Source: CAZHZT01 sp964537285 (GTDB taxonomy: Bacteria > Bacteroidota > Bacteroidia > Chitinophagales > Saprospiraceae). From it: a DNA stretch of 33,287 nucleotides. The translations under genes and the position numbers were made by a program. Under the pieces are notes generated by a model. That model was not told where the DNA came from and ran no database searches. It saw only the letters and a list, made by a program, of their open reading frames with translations. This document shows positions 8,668 to 17,205 of the stretch, in pieces. Numbering within the stretch: position 1 is the first letter of the stretch; every line of letters starts with the position of its first letter. The stretch lies in NCBI GenBank assembly GCA_964537285.1, contig CAZHZT010000060.1:1-33287 (forward strand), written 5' to 3'.

Positions 8668-8689
8668 TTTACCATGTTATGACTATTGA

Positions 8690-10270
8690 TTAATTTTTAT
8701 CCTCCAATGCTTCTAATCGCTCCATCAACATTTTCAGCTGATCCTTAACATCATTCAACTCCTCTTTCAGCTCCTTATTTTCTTTATTCAAATCGATGGT
8801 ATACAATGTAAGCTCCTCAATTTTTTGAAGTTGAAGCTTGTGCATATCACCAATGAAGAAGCCCTCTTTTTCTTGAATCTCCTGAGCGGAAGGAACGCCC
8901 GGAAGGTGGCCATTCTCTTTAATGTGTTGCTCTACCTCATCCAATGTCATTAAGGAGTAATCCTTTTCGAAGACAAAATCCGGCCAGGCCGCAGAGGTTT
9001 TAATTTTGACCTCCTCGAATAACCCCTGGCCATCAACGAGTACTTCGAAGCTGGAACCAGCGGCTTCTTGGGTGGCATTTGTACCTACGAAAAGTTGACT
9101 CGTTGCTTTGAGGTCTCCGGAAGCAAATACGGCATAAGCGTTAGCTCCACCCGATGCAAAACCAAACAGACCATAAACAGGACCGTTGCCATTACCTCCG
9201 TCAGCTGCACCACGACAACCGATAAAATTTCCCGAGAAGTTACCTCCCCAGCCATCGCCGGACCCTGACTCTGCCACTCCTTCAACTGCTACAAAATCAC
9301 TTGACCCTGTATAACTTGAAACGGCACGAATGATACGCTGACTAGATCCAGAGGTTCCTCTCACATCCAGATAAGCCCCTGGCGAAGTGGTATTAATTCC
9401 AACTTCTCTGTCATCACCATCAATACTAAAAATAGTATTTGCACCACCTGTAGTTCCTTCCTCGTACGTAATGCGTAACTCCGGATCATTCGTATTACCG
9501 GGATTAGATATGATGCTGAACTTTCTACTGGTATTAGAAGCATTTCTAAAGCGCAAGCGCGCAAAATCAGTCCCATCCTCTTGCAGTTCTACTGTAGGAT
9601 CATCAATACTAGCATTGTGGCTCACCTCAAATAAGCCACTAGGAGAAGCGTTGCCTACGCCCATTCTTCCCGTTTCAGATATAAAAACTTTAGTGATTCC
9701 ATTCGAACGAAAACGAGCGATTTCCGTTCCGGTTTCTGCATTTACAGTCAACTTGGCTAAGTCTCCGCCGCTATCTCCTAGCAATAATTTACTATCGCTT
9801 CCACGGATATGCAAAGAAGTTACAGGAGTGGCCGTACCAATACCCACTCTACCGAGCGAAGAAATAAATACTTTAGTTACTCCATCCGAACGAAAACGAG
9901 CGATTTCTTTTCCAACTTCGGCATTTACCGTAAATTTGGATAATACGCCTCCACCTTCTCCTACAAGAAGTTCACTACCTACGCCATCGATGTGTAGTAA
10001 TGCTTCAGGAGAACCGATTCCGATTCCCACTTTCCCATCCGAAAGAATAGTCACTTTATCATCAGTACCAATTACAGAATCCTGTGTAAAAACGAAGCGG
10101 CCCCGAATATTTCCGATGGACCAAACGGGATCGGTATCTCGAGTGAAACGGATCTGAGAATTACTTTCCTCCAAATGGGTGGTTACCGCTGTTTGAGCAT
10201 AGGAAGCAAAGGAGAAAAGACAAAAAAAGAATAAAAATATTATATAGGTTAAGTTGATTGTATTTTTCAT
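8690..10270 (-). CDS. Secreted surface fibre-like protein (tail-fibre repeats, Bacteroidota C-terminus)
   Basis: A signal peptide (about 1-25, ending in SYAQ) is followed by a beta-rich body made of tandem units containing VGIGxxxPxxxLHI (about 80-95 and 138-155, with degenerate copies near 203-212 and 290-300). Such units occur in trimeric phage tail-fibre-like and adhesin-like proteins. The unit FTVNAEVGKEIARFRSDGVT is duplicated almost exactly downstream (about 112-135 and 172-195). The end has the WPDFVFEKDYxLMTLDEVE and GHLPGVPSAQEIQEKEG signature widespread in Bacteroidota surface proteins, followed by a coiled coil (about 475-525) that probably trimerises. There is no Por sorting domain. 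It lies downstream of and on the same strand as the metalloprotease, separated by a dispersed repeat, so co-transcription is uncertain. The ligand or role is unknown. Confidence 0.8.
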   Translation of the reverse strand: MKNTINLTYIIFLFFFCLFSFASYAQTAVTTHLEESNSQIRFTRDTDPVWSIGNIRGRFVFTQDSVIGTDDKVTILSDGKVGIGIGSPEALLHIDGVGSELLVGEGGGVLSKFTVNAEVGKEIARFRSDGVTKVFISSLGRVGIGTATPVTSLHIRGSDSKLLLGDSGGDLAKLTVNAETGTEIARFRSNGITKVFISETGRMGVGNASPSGLFEVSHNASIDDPTVELQEDGTDFARLRFRNASNTSRKFSIISNPGNTNDPELRITYEEGTTGGANTIFSIDGDDREVGINTTSPGAYLDVRGTSGSSQRIIRAVSSYTGSSDFVAVEGVAESGSGDGWGGNFSGNFIGCRGAADGGNGNGPVYGLFGFASGGANAYAVFASGDLKATSQLFVGTNATQEAAGSSFEVLVDGQGLFEEVKIKTSAAWPDFVFEKDYSLMTLDEVEQHIKENGHLPGVPSAQEIQEKEGFFIGDMHKLQLQKIEELTLYTIDLNKENKELKEELNDVKDQLKMLMERLEALEDKN

Positions 10271-10289
10271 AATGAAGTGGTTATAATTA

Positions 10290-10408
10290 ATGCAAGTTCC
10301 GATTCATTAAAATGAGGCTCAATCGTCAGTAATTTGTTTCAAAACTTCGCCTAACGGCTCCGTTTTTCACAAATGCCTTCTTATTTGCCCTCATGCATCG
10401 CAACTTGG
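10290..10408. repeat. Dispersed repeat family 3, copy 1
   Basis: The segment beginning TGCAAGTTCCGATTCATTAA and ending CATCGCAACTTGG matches 14541-14631 along its length (ATTCATTAAAATGAGGCT, AATCGTC, TTTGTTTCAAAA, CATCGCAACTTGG). This copy has about 28 extra bases in the middle (around GCCTAACGGCTCCG). The ends carry short inverted repeats (AAGTTSC/GCAACTT). It fills the spacer between the metalloprotease and the surface-fibre gene. It has no coding capacity and may be a small non-autonomous mobile element or a structured intergenic repeat. Confidence 0.75.
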
Positions 10409-10434
10409 GTGAATTAATTTTTAAACTTATTTGC

Positions 10435-12348
10435 TTATTGATCGATTTTGACCAAGCGTAAAGAATACTCTTTTTCAGATGTTTCGACAATACAAGTGTA
10501 GGTTCCCGCCGCAAGATTACTTCCATCAAGATAATGTTGGTGAAGCACATTCGGAACTACCGTTTCATTGACTGGAAGAGTGTTGACTAAACGACCGAAT
10601 ACATCGTAAACCCGAATAGATACCTGTGTTTCAGCAGAAAAGCGATATTCGATCATCGTTTTATCACGGAAAGGATTTGGGAAAGCTTTAACTTCCGCAA
10701 CAAAAGCTGCTTCTTCTGACAAAGGAGAACCATTTTCTCGTACGGCAACTTCTTCTTCCGGATCTTCGCCAGTAAGGGTCAGATCATCGCAAGCTTCTTC
10801 CAGGAAAGCGTGAAATTCACTGCCTGACCTTCCATGAAAACCCTCTCTTAAGGTAATCTCAATGCTAGCCCTCATCGTTCCTCTGGAGCCATTATTAAGC
10901 ACCAGAGGTTGGTTCAAAACAGTGGTTACCGTTTCCTGGCCGTGAATATCAAAGGCTTCGTCTGCTTCAATTGTACGTCCGGAATAGACTGTTTTATTGA
11001 TCACATAGCCTTCATAAGCTGCCGTATTGTCATCTTCCTGATCAAGTAAGCGTTCATTTTTGTGGAGCTTTTCGGTTCCCATTGGCACGCCGTCGAGAGT
11101 AACATCAGGAGTGGACCAATTTTGCTGCCTTTCACAAACCGGTTCCCCCGGAGTATCCCGCTGGTCGCTTGGCGGGCAAGGGAAGGCTTCATCCGAACAA
11201 TCACACTGGTCATTATAAGCCATAATGGTACGCCATTTTGCCGCGTTTGTATTATATACATAGCCATGCGCGAAAGGGTCGGGGTCTTCATTGGGATCAA
11301 CATAGGGATCATGGCGGCAACCATGTATATGCCCCACTTCATGTGCAAAGGTGTGGTTATCAATGGCGCAACCGGCAGCAGCCACACAAAATGCTGTTTC
11401 ATACTCAGAACCGATTCCGGAAGCAAAACCACAGAAGCCGCCTCCGCTTAGAGTGATCAATACACAAACATCCGCATCGAAGAGTGCCCGATCATCATGA
11501 ATTTCATCCATATTACCATCGGAAGTACCTTCAAAATGCTCCACGTAAAGCTCGACACTATCAGAAGACTCGTCATAATTTACACGCATAGAACGTGCTA
11601 ACTCTACCCGGTGATTCACTTCACTATTGGCATTCGCTTGGTTATGATCATCGATAGAGCCCTGAACTAAGCTGTGGGGATCAGCATAAGCTCCATCTAC
11701 ATCATCTGTAAAAGCTACTAACAATCTAACGCGGCAGTCCGCAGCAATAATAAAGCCATCCGGGCTATCATTGCCATCCAGGTTTAATTTCCCGTTTACG
11801 GGATCTTCAATATTTTTAGGATCATCAGGACCTGACTCGTGGATTTCATCTTCTCTGAACTCTCTGGCGCAATCCTTTGGGAAATAACTGGTTTTCAACT
11901 GTGCCAGTACGTGCAACCCTTCATCAAGCGGATAGATCACAAAAGTTTGTCCATCAATTCGCATTATGGAAGTGATCATATCGTGATTTACGACGATACT
12001 GATCCGTCCGGGAGCACCAATTAAGCTTCCGGCCCAGGAATAATCATCATGATCGCGGTAAGTAACACTTTTTTGGTTAAAGCGGTAAGCTTGATCGCCT
12101 ATTTTGACTTGCGTGAATTCGATTCCCAGCGCATCTTCATTGACATCAATGATCTGATGGCCGATTGTCCAGGGATTATCGAGTATAGTATTCAGATAGT
12201 GATGCTGTTGACTAGTTAATCTGGCATTGTTTATTACAGTAAATAAATCTTGCCCTTGCGATGTAATGGAGAAAAATAGAATGGAGACGACTAAAATCCA
12301 GTGGTTATGATGTAGGATTTGCCGTCGATGAAGTGGTTTTCTTTTCAT
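10435..12348 (-). CDS. Secreted zinc metalloprotease (reprolysin-like) with T9SS sorting domain
   Basis: This is a 637-residue exported protease. The N-terminal signal segment ends near residue 33 and a propeptide-like region of about 150 residues follows. The metzincin active site HEVGHIHGCRHD (336-347) supplies the three zinc-binding His and the catalytic Glu of the HExxHxxGxxH motif. The IMAYN-type Met-turn is present downstream (RTIMAYND). These are hallmarks of reprolysin-like M12/M72-type enzymes. The final 80 residues (from FPNPFRDKTMIEY to KEYSLRLVKI) form a type A T9SS sorting domain, so the protein should be released or anchored at the cell surface. It is preceded on this strand by the desaturase gene, from which it is separated by a 36-bp-arm hairpin, so it probably has its own promoter. 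Its substrate is unknown. Confidence 0.88.
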   Translation of the reverse strand: MKRKPLHRRQILHHNHWILVVSILFFSITSQGQDLFTVINNARLTSQQHHYLNTILDNPWTIGHQIIDVNEDALGIEFTQVKIGDQAYRFNQKSVTYRDHDDYSWAGSLIGAPGRISIVVNHDMITSIMRIDGQTFVIYPLDEGLHVLAQLKTSYFPKDCAREFREDEIHESGPDDPKNIEDPVNGKLNLDGNDSPDGFIIAADCRVRLLVAFTDDVDGAYADPHSLVQGSIDDHNQANANSEVNHRVELARSMRVNYDESSDSVELYVEHFEGTSDGNMDEIHDDRALFDADVCVLITLSGGGFCGFASGIGSEYETAFCVAAAGCAIDNHTFAHEVGHIHGCRHDPYVDPNEDPDPFAHGYVYNTNAAKWRTIMAYNDQCDCSDEAFPCPPSDQRDTPGEPVCERQQNWSTPDVTLDGVPMGTEKLHKNERLLDQEDDNTAAYEGYVINKTVYSGRTIEADEAFDIHGQETVTTVLNQPLVLNNGSRGTMRASIEITLREGFHGRSGSEFHAFLEEACDDLTLTGEDPEEEVAVRENGSPLSEEAAFVAEVKAFPNPFRDKTMIEYRFSAETQVSIRVYDVFGRLVNTLPVNETVVPNVLHQHYLDGSNLAAGTYTCIVETSEKEYSLRLVKIDQ

Positions 12349-12429
12349 CGAAATCGGGTTTTGTGAAAAATGGACTTAAAGCTACAAAATTTCGATGAAA
12401 ATTGCTAAAAAATGACATGTATTTCTAAA

Positions 12430-12503
12430 CAACATTAGTTAAAGAAAAAGCCGCCCCTTACCTAAGTTTAGGTAAGGGGCGGCTTTTTCTTTAACTAATG
12501 TTG
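12430..12503. terminator. Perfect 36-bp inverted repeat, 2-nt loop, likely bidirectional terminator
   Basis: The left arm at 12430-12465 (starting CAACATTAGTTAAAG) and the right arm at 12468-12503 are exact reverse complements separated by GT. The stem holds a GC-rich block (GCCGCCCCTTACC) flanked by A5/T5 runs, so each strand carries a GC stem followed by a U-run, as in an intrinsic terminator. It sits 11 bp after the stop of the desaturase gene (minus strand) and upstream of the metalloprotease start, which makes it the desaturase terminator. Confidence 0.8.
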
Positions 12504-12513
12504 ATAATTTTTT

Positions 12514-13257
12514 TTACGCTTTAATGCCGCGTATAATTCCTATAAATTTACCAACACGGCACAATGCATAGCCAAAATCTACTTCCCACCACTTCACTTT
12601 GAATTTAGCTGATCCAGGGCGGTGGTGATGATTGTTTTGGAACCCTTCGCCCATGCAGAGGAAAGCTACGATCCAATTGTTTGTTGATTTATCATTGGTT
12701 TCGAAATTGCGATAACCCGATTTGTGGCCATAATAGTTCACCAATGCCCCTTGAACGGGATGGCTAAGAATACCCAAAATATAGGCAATTCCAGCTACAG
12801 GGTGAATGACAAAAGCGAGAACAATCCCAATTACAACGTGTACGATGTGCGGAGCAATCCAGTATCGCTTGCGTACCAGCCAGTGTACATCCTCTTCCAT
12901 ATCCTTAACGACCTTAGTGTAATACGTTTCTTCATTCATCAAACCCTTCAGAACTTTGTTGTAAGAAAGGTATTGCATGCGGAACATGCTCCACAAGCTA
13001 CCACATTGCTCAGGAGTATGCGGATCCTCTTCTGTGTCAGAATGTGAATGGTGCATACGATGCATACATACCCATCCTTTTGGATCAATACCAGTGACCC
13101 ACATACCAGATGCAAAAATAAAACGGCGCATTCCGTTGGAAATATCTAAAGCTTTGTGCGCCAAACCTCTGTGATAAAGTACAGAAGTATAAAACATGTT
13201 TAGAATGTAGCCAAGCATAAAAAGGGCTACAGAGATAATAATTTCAAAAATACTCAT
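12514..13257 (-). CDS. Membrane fatty acid desaturase (acyl-CoA/acyl-lipid type)
   Basis: This is a 247-residue di-iron membrane desaturase. The three histidine boxes are HRGLAH (29-34), HRMHH (66-70) and NNHHH (208-212), which together bind the two irons that activate O2. Two hydrophobic hairpins (about 5-27 and 40-56; 135-170) embed it in the inner membrane. The enzyme inserts a double bond, most likely delta-9, into acyl chains and needs oxygen and a reduced carrier, which implies at least periodic oxic conditions. It is shorter than the usual delta-9 desaturase (about 300 or more residues) but no motif is lost. It is transcribed divergently from the oxyR-like gene with a 301-bp spacer that carries two similar 21-bp sites, one near each gene. 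Confidence 0.88.
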   Translation of the reverse strand: MSIFEIIISVALFMLGYILNMFYTSVLYHRGLAHKALDISNGMRRFIFASGMWVTGIDPKGWVCMHRMHHSHSDTEEDPHTPEQCGSLWSMFRMQYLSYNKVLKGLMNEETYYTKVVKDMEEDVHWLVRKRYWIAPHIVHVVIGIVLAFVIHPVAGIAYILGILSHPVQGALVNYYGHKSGYRNFETNDKSTNNWIVAFLCMGEGFQNNHHHRPGSAKFKVKWWEVDFGYALCRVGKFIGIIRGIKA

Positions 13258-13558
13258 GAAAAACTTATTTAATAACTAGAAATTTCAATTCTTTAAATAG
13301 ACTTTATTCTAAAATAGTTGCTTTTTAAAGCATCGTCTTTAAATTTAGTGCAATGTAATCAGTTTTATTGTGGATAGAGGGCTACAAAAGATAAACACAC
13401 TTGCGAAGAAGATAATGCTTGCAGCGACGAAAAGATAGTCATTTTTATTAAAATGAAACAAACAGTTTCGCTAATTGTGCACCAGAACAAATTAAATTTT
13501 ACAAATAAATTGATTTTACTTTATTCTGAGATAGCTGTTACAGCCAAAAAAAGCATTT
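13258..13558. promoter_or_regulatory. Divergent promoter region with a pair of similar 21-bp sites
   Basis: The spacer between the desaturase and oxyR starts contains ACTTTATTCTAAAATAGTTG+C at 13301-13321 and ACTTTATTCTGAGATAGCTG+T at 13518-13538. They match at 17 of 21 positions and all differences are transitions. The first lies about 45 bp before the desaturase start, the second about 20 bp before the oxyR start. Both contain ATAG, which is also the half-site core of classical OxyR operators, and an additional ATAG precedes the first site. I infer they may be regulator binding sites. Core promoter boxes were not identified. Confidence 0.4.
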
Positions 13559-14512
13559 ATGACCTTAGTTCAATTAGAATATGCGCTTGCCGTGCAAAAG
13601 TCAGGAAGTTACGGGCGGGCCGCTAAAGCGGTGGGTATTTCTCAGCCTGGTATGAGCATACAGGTCCGGAAACTAGAGGAAGAGATCGGCCTCACCTTAT
13701 TTGATCGTACTCAAAAAAAAATCAGAACGACTTCAGCGGGAGAGATCTTCCTGGAACGGGCTCAACTACTACTTACACAGGCACGCCAACTGGAGGAGCT
13801 TGCGCATGTTTTAAATGCAGAATTCAGAGGAACGCTAAAAATTGGCGTCATTCCTACTTTAGCCCCCTATTTATTGCCCTTATTCATTCAACATTTAAAC
13901 GAACAATTCCCCGATTTGAACATACACGTTCAGGAAGCAATAACAGAAGAAATTGTACATGGTATCAAAGCGGGGGAGTTTGATGCGGGCATCATCTCTA
14001 CTCCAATCAATACATCTTTGAACTTGAGCATTCATCCGCTATTTTATGAAGCCTTCTTTTGGTTTGTATCTAACATGCACCCACTTTTTAAAAAAGAAGA
14101 AATTCCCATCAATCAGGTTCCACTCGACGATATCTGGCTACTAAAAGAAGGCAATTGCCTCAGAAACCAAATTGATAACATTTGTGACATCAATGCACAT
14201 CGGGAACAAAACCCTGCCCTGTTTTACTTTGAAAGCAACTCTATTGAATCCCTTTGCCGCATCGTAGAGATCCGGGGAGGAATAACCTTGCTGCCAGAAT
14301 TGACCACGCTGCATTTTGATAGTGAGCGCGAGGCCATGATCAAGAAATTAGCAGGCCCGAAACGAGTCAGGGAAATTAGCCTCATCCATTTACAGAATCA
14401 TGTTCGCAAGGACGTTATTGGAGAGATTGGAGAGTTGATCAAGCGGAGTATTCCCAGAAAATTGTTGGAGAAAGGAGAATTGGAGGCTTTGCATACGAAT
14501 GTGAGTGTGTGA
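13559..14512 (+). CDS. oxyR: OxyR-type LysR family hydrogen-peroxide-sensing regulator
   Basis: This is a 317-residue LysR-type transcription factor. The N-terminal winged helix-turn-helix is at about 1-60 (YALAVQKSGSYGRAAKAVGI, then the SQPGMSIQVRKLE recognition region), and a linker helix leads to the periplasmic-binding-protein-like sensor domain (90-300). The sensor has GNCLRNQIDNIC, with C200 and C209 separated by the same distance as C199 and C208 of E. coli OxyR. These form the peroxide-driven disulfide in that protein. It therefore probably activates peroxide defence genes when oxidised. It is transcribed away from the desaturase gene, and candidate binding sites are seen in the shared spacer. 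The ATG is preceded by an A-rich leader with no Shine-Dalgarno. Confidence 0.88.
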   Translation: MTLVQLEYALAVQKSGSYGRAAKAVGISQPGMSIQVRKLEEEIGLTLFDRTQKKIRTTSAGEIFLERAQLLLTQARQLEELAHVLNAEFRGTLKIGVIPTLAPYLLPLFIQHLNEQFPDLNIHVQEAITEEIVHGIKAGEFDAGIISTPINTSLNLSIHPLFYEAFFWFVSNMHPLFKKEEIPINQVPLDDIWLLKEGNCLRNQIDNICDINAHREQNPALFYFESNSIESLCRIVEIRGGITLLPELTTLHFDSEREAMIKKLAGPKRVREISLIHLQNHVRKDVIGEIGELIKRSIPRKLLEKGELEALHTNVSV

Positions 14513-14821
14513 AATAAAAAACCTCAGATTTACTTAGATAATGCAAGTTGCAATTCATTAAAATGAGGCTAAATCGTCGGTTTTTTGTTTCAAAAATTCC
14601 TCCTTATTCACCTCCTTTCATCGCAACTTGGATTTGATAGAAAAAATAATTATCCAAATAAACCCAAGGCAAAATGCCGAATCGAATTCGTGACATAGAT
14701 TAGGATGTAACAATGAAGTATTTTGGTGGGTAGAAGGCGCAGAAGAACGCAACTATTCATTGACTTAAGTTGCGATTAAACGGAGAAAGGCCAACGGTAA
14801 ACGAATAACAATAGAATTATT
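14513..14821. other. Spacer between convergent oxyR and membrane-protein operon
   Basis: Besides the repeat copy at 14541-14631, the region contains only AT-rich sequence. A stray AAGTTGCGAT at 14766-14775 matches the end of the repeat in inverse orientation and could be a further degenerate end. No gene is supported. Confidence 0.5.
14541..14631. repeat. Dispersed repeat family 3, copy 2
   Basis: This is the shorter copy of the element at 10290-10408. It begins ATGCAAGTTGCAATTCATTA and ends CATCGCAACTTGG, with 7-bp complementary ends AAGTTGC and GCAACTT. It lies just after the oxyR stop codon. The ends are better preserved here than in the longer copy. Confidence 0.75.
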
Positions 14822-15811
14822 CTACTTCCCCTCCAACAACAACCTTAATTCACCCAAATACCAGGAATTATCATTCGCATTCAAAAACTCCAGGCCTGTT
14901 TCGGGATCTTCCAATGCTTGTAACTTGCGGGCAATATACGCTTCGATCTCATTGGCAGACAAATGATCATAAAGGCGATGATCGAATAAAAACCACCCTA
15001 ACTCACTAATTGCTTTTTGGTTTAGTTCGTTTGTACCTGGGTTCTTCCAACTTCTTTTCAGTAAATTCCTGGCTTTTGTAGAATGAAGCAGTAGGTTTTT
15101 ATAATAATTTCTCAATACTTTAAGAATGTCCTTATCACCAGGATTGAGCCTGAAGGCTCGTATGAGGAGCGTTATCCCTTTTCGATCTTTTTTGTAGGAA
15201 TCGTTTTCCAAAAAACGCTTAAACAAAAACTTAGAGGTTTTGATTTTTCGCTCGAGTGTATTCACTTTCGAGTTGTAATAGGCATCCGATTCGGTATAAA
15301 TCCTGCGTTCGTTTAAGGATTTTCGTTTGTAATATCCCTGCAAATATTTGAAATAACCCAGTGCTGTATTGTATTCACCTACACTTTCCTGGAGCTCCGC
15401 CTTGTTTCGGATGCGTTCAGTGTATTTTCGGGTAATGCCGTCCGTAAAAATAGCGAAGCGACGCTCAAAGGTATCCAAGGCAGGGAAATTCCAGATAAAT
15501 CCAAGCGCCAGGAAGAAAAGCAGAGTGAAGCCAAGTGCTCTGAAATATGTTTTACTATCCCATTCCGGATAACGCGCTTTAAATTGGGCAATGAATTGAT
15601 CCCAGCGCTTATCAAGCCCCAACCATTCTGCGATTTCATTTCTGAAACGGAAAAGCCAATACGCCAGGATAGCGATTGCGATCGGTAAGCTAAAGACCTT
15701 AATGTAAATTGTCCATTCTTCATAATACAATTCTACTTGTTGCTCAAATAATAAAACGGAAAGGATCAACAGGCAGAGCAAGACCGATATAATATTGATA
15801 AGTGTTTTCAT
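14822..15811 (-). CDS. Uncharacterised membrane protein with helical C-terminal domain
   Basis: This is a 329-residue protein of unknown function. Three hydrophobic segments (about 4-22, 36-54 and 91-108) anchor it in the inner membrane, and the remaining 220 residues are predicted from composition to be helical, basic and TPR-like (YNTALGYFKYLQGYYKRK at about 146-163 has the pattern of a TPR helix pair). It starts one base after the stop of the upstream gene at 15813, so the two are translationally adjacent and almost certainly one operon. Both have an N-terminal membrane anchor and a helical soluble part, which suggests they form a complex. I recognise no named family. Confidence 0.7.
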   Translation of the reverse strand: MKTLINIISVLLCLLILSVLLFEQQVELYYEEWTIYIKVFSLPIAIAILAYWLFRFRNEIAEWLGLDKRWDQFIAQFKARYPEWDSKTYFRALGFTLLFFLALGFIWNFPALDTFERRFAIFTDGITRKYTERIRNKAELQESVGEYNTALGYFKYLQGYYKRKSLNERRIYTESDAYYNSKVNTLERKIKTSKFLFKRFLENDSYKKDRKGITLLIRAFRLNPGDKDILKVLRNYYKNLLLHSTKARNLLKRSWKNPGTNELNQKAISELGWFLFDHRLYDHLSANEIEAYIARKLQALEDPETGLEFLNANDNSWYLGELRLLLEGK

Positions 15812-15812
15812 T

Positions 15813-17063
15813 TTAATGGCGTTCTTTTGCTAGTTTGAGAATGATGCGAAGCAGATCCAGGAGAACATCATCTTCGGAAGGTTCTCCCTGACTGCCCGAC
15901 CAATTCGGCTGACTGCCCGGATCAAAGATATACGGCTGAAAATTATTGCCGGCATCAACTACTGGCACTTTTCTAATAACTTCTGTGCTTTCCACTCTTT
16001 GAGTGTAGTACACCACATCGCTTTTCAAGCTCGTTTTGACGATCTTTTCACTAAAACTTTCTAGCTTTTCAACAATTACTGCTTTTTCTCTTTCCTGCGC
16101 TTCAGGTGGCTGCTCCATGTCTCGTTCGAATTGCCATTTATTGTGGAGGCAGCGCGCCTGCATCAGTACGGCCAGGTCTTTGAGATAGAAATTGGTTGCT
16201 AAATCCTCCACTTCGGCAAAGAGCAATTCCGCCTCGTCCAATTGATCTGCCCGCCAGGCATAAACACCTTTCCAGTATTTGATGATATCCTGAAAATCCG
16301 AAGTGCTTTCCAGTTTTTGCAATAAGGGTTGCTGTGAGCCGCTAAAATCATAAAAGGCGACATTGAAAATATCCAGCAATTGATCCGTTTTGTAATGAAT
16401 CAGTTCATCATTACTGACGAGCATATTGAGTAGTAGAATTTCATTGATTACTCGCTTGGCTTTATATCCCACTCCACCTACTGGTGGTGTATCCATGAGA
16501 CTTAGTATCCTGTAGGCATTCTTAGCGCGCTCTCTGAAGAGCCCTGTATTACCTCTGGAAAGCAGCTCCCGAATATTGTACAGATATACATTTTGCAGAT
16601 AACCTGTAATTTTTTCAGCAGCTATGATTTTGTTATCAGTGGCTGTGTAATAGAACGCCATCGCTTTTAACTCTTCTCGTTCTGCACCGATGAAATGCAA
16701 GTAATTAAAAAGATTCTTCGGTTCCGAAAATTTTTCATCATTTATCAGGAAGGCAATTTCCTGGTTATTTTTTAAAATATCTTCTACTATGCGGCTATTT
16801 GCTTTTCGGGGAAAAAAGTGATAATCTTCCGTGCCTACTACTGCTTTCAAGCTTCGATTTCCGGGGTCTTCCCGCTTCATCACATTCCGCTCTGGCCGGA
16901 TCATCTGGTAAAAACCATCCTTCCAGGAGTAGTAAAAATTATTGACCATTCTGTCAGCAAATGGAATAAGTACTAAAATAAGGACGAAAGGCAAAAACAG
17001 AAACCAAGGAGTAGTTTTAAAAAACGCTTTCAATCCGGATACCAAATCATTCATAGTTTTCAC
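15813..17063 (-). CDS. Uncharacterised single-pass membrane protein, helical-repeat type
   Basis: This is a 416-residue protein with one strong membrane segment (about 19-35), followed by a large helical domain with repeat-like pieces (YWKGVYAWRADQLDEAELLF at about 263-282 fits a TPR motif). A low-complexity linker with the GSQPNWSGSQGEP stretch (about 384-396) precedes a short amphipathic C-terminal helix. The soluble part is probably periplasmic. It is the first gene of a two-gene operon with the 329-residue membrane protein and is preceded by a dispersed palindrome. No enzyme motif is visible and no family is recognised. Confidence 0.7.
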   Translation of the reverse strand: MKTMNDLVSGLKAFFKTTPWFLFLPFVLILVLIPFADRMVNNFYYSWKDGFYQMIRPERNVMKREDPGNRSLKAVVGTEDYHFFPRKANSRIVEDILKNNQEIAFLINDEKFSEPKNLFNYLHFIGAEREELKAMAFYYTATDNKIIAAEKITGYLQNVYLYNIRELLSRGNTGLFRERAKNAYRILSLMDTPPVGGVGYKAKRVINEILLLNMLVSNDELIHYKTDQLLDIFNVAFYDFSGSQQPLLQKLESTSDFQDIIKYWKGVYAWRADQLDEAELLFAEVEDLATNFYLKDLAVLMQARCLHNKWQFERDMEQPPEAQEREKAVIVEKLESFSEKIVKTSLKSDVVYYTQRVESTEVIRKVPVVDAGNNFQPYIFDPGSQPNWSGSQGEPSEDDVLLDLLRIILKLAKERH

Positions 17064-17087
17064 ATTTTATTTAATACTCTGGAACTT

Positions 17088-17200
17088 AAGTAGTTCACGC
17101 ATTTAAACTCAATAAACTATCTTTGCCCTCTGTAGAAGCAAAAAATGCTTCTACAGAGGGCAAAGATTATTTATATAGCCTATTTCCGTGAATTACTTAA
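17088..17200. repeat. Dispersed palindromic repeat family 1, copy B
   Basis: The perfect core arms CTTTGCCCTCTGTAGAAGCA (17121-17140) and 17146-17165 surround a 5-A loop. Imperfect outer arms extend this to about 53 nt per side (AAGTAGTTCACG at the left, CGTGAATTACTT at the right). The right arm and flank match 182-233 with few differences. It is upstream of the 416-residue membrane protein gene and back-to-back with the 46-bp-arm repeat that follows. Confidence 0.85.
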
Positions 17201-17205
17201 CTAAT

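Noticed and set aside
9387..10157. 256-codon frame opposite the surface-fibre gene
   Set aside because: It is antisense to a well-supported gene with signal peptide and family motifs; the frame is open because of the repeat composition of that gene.
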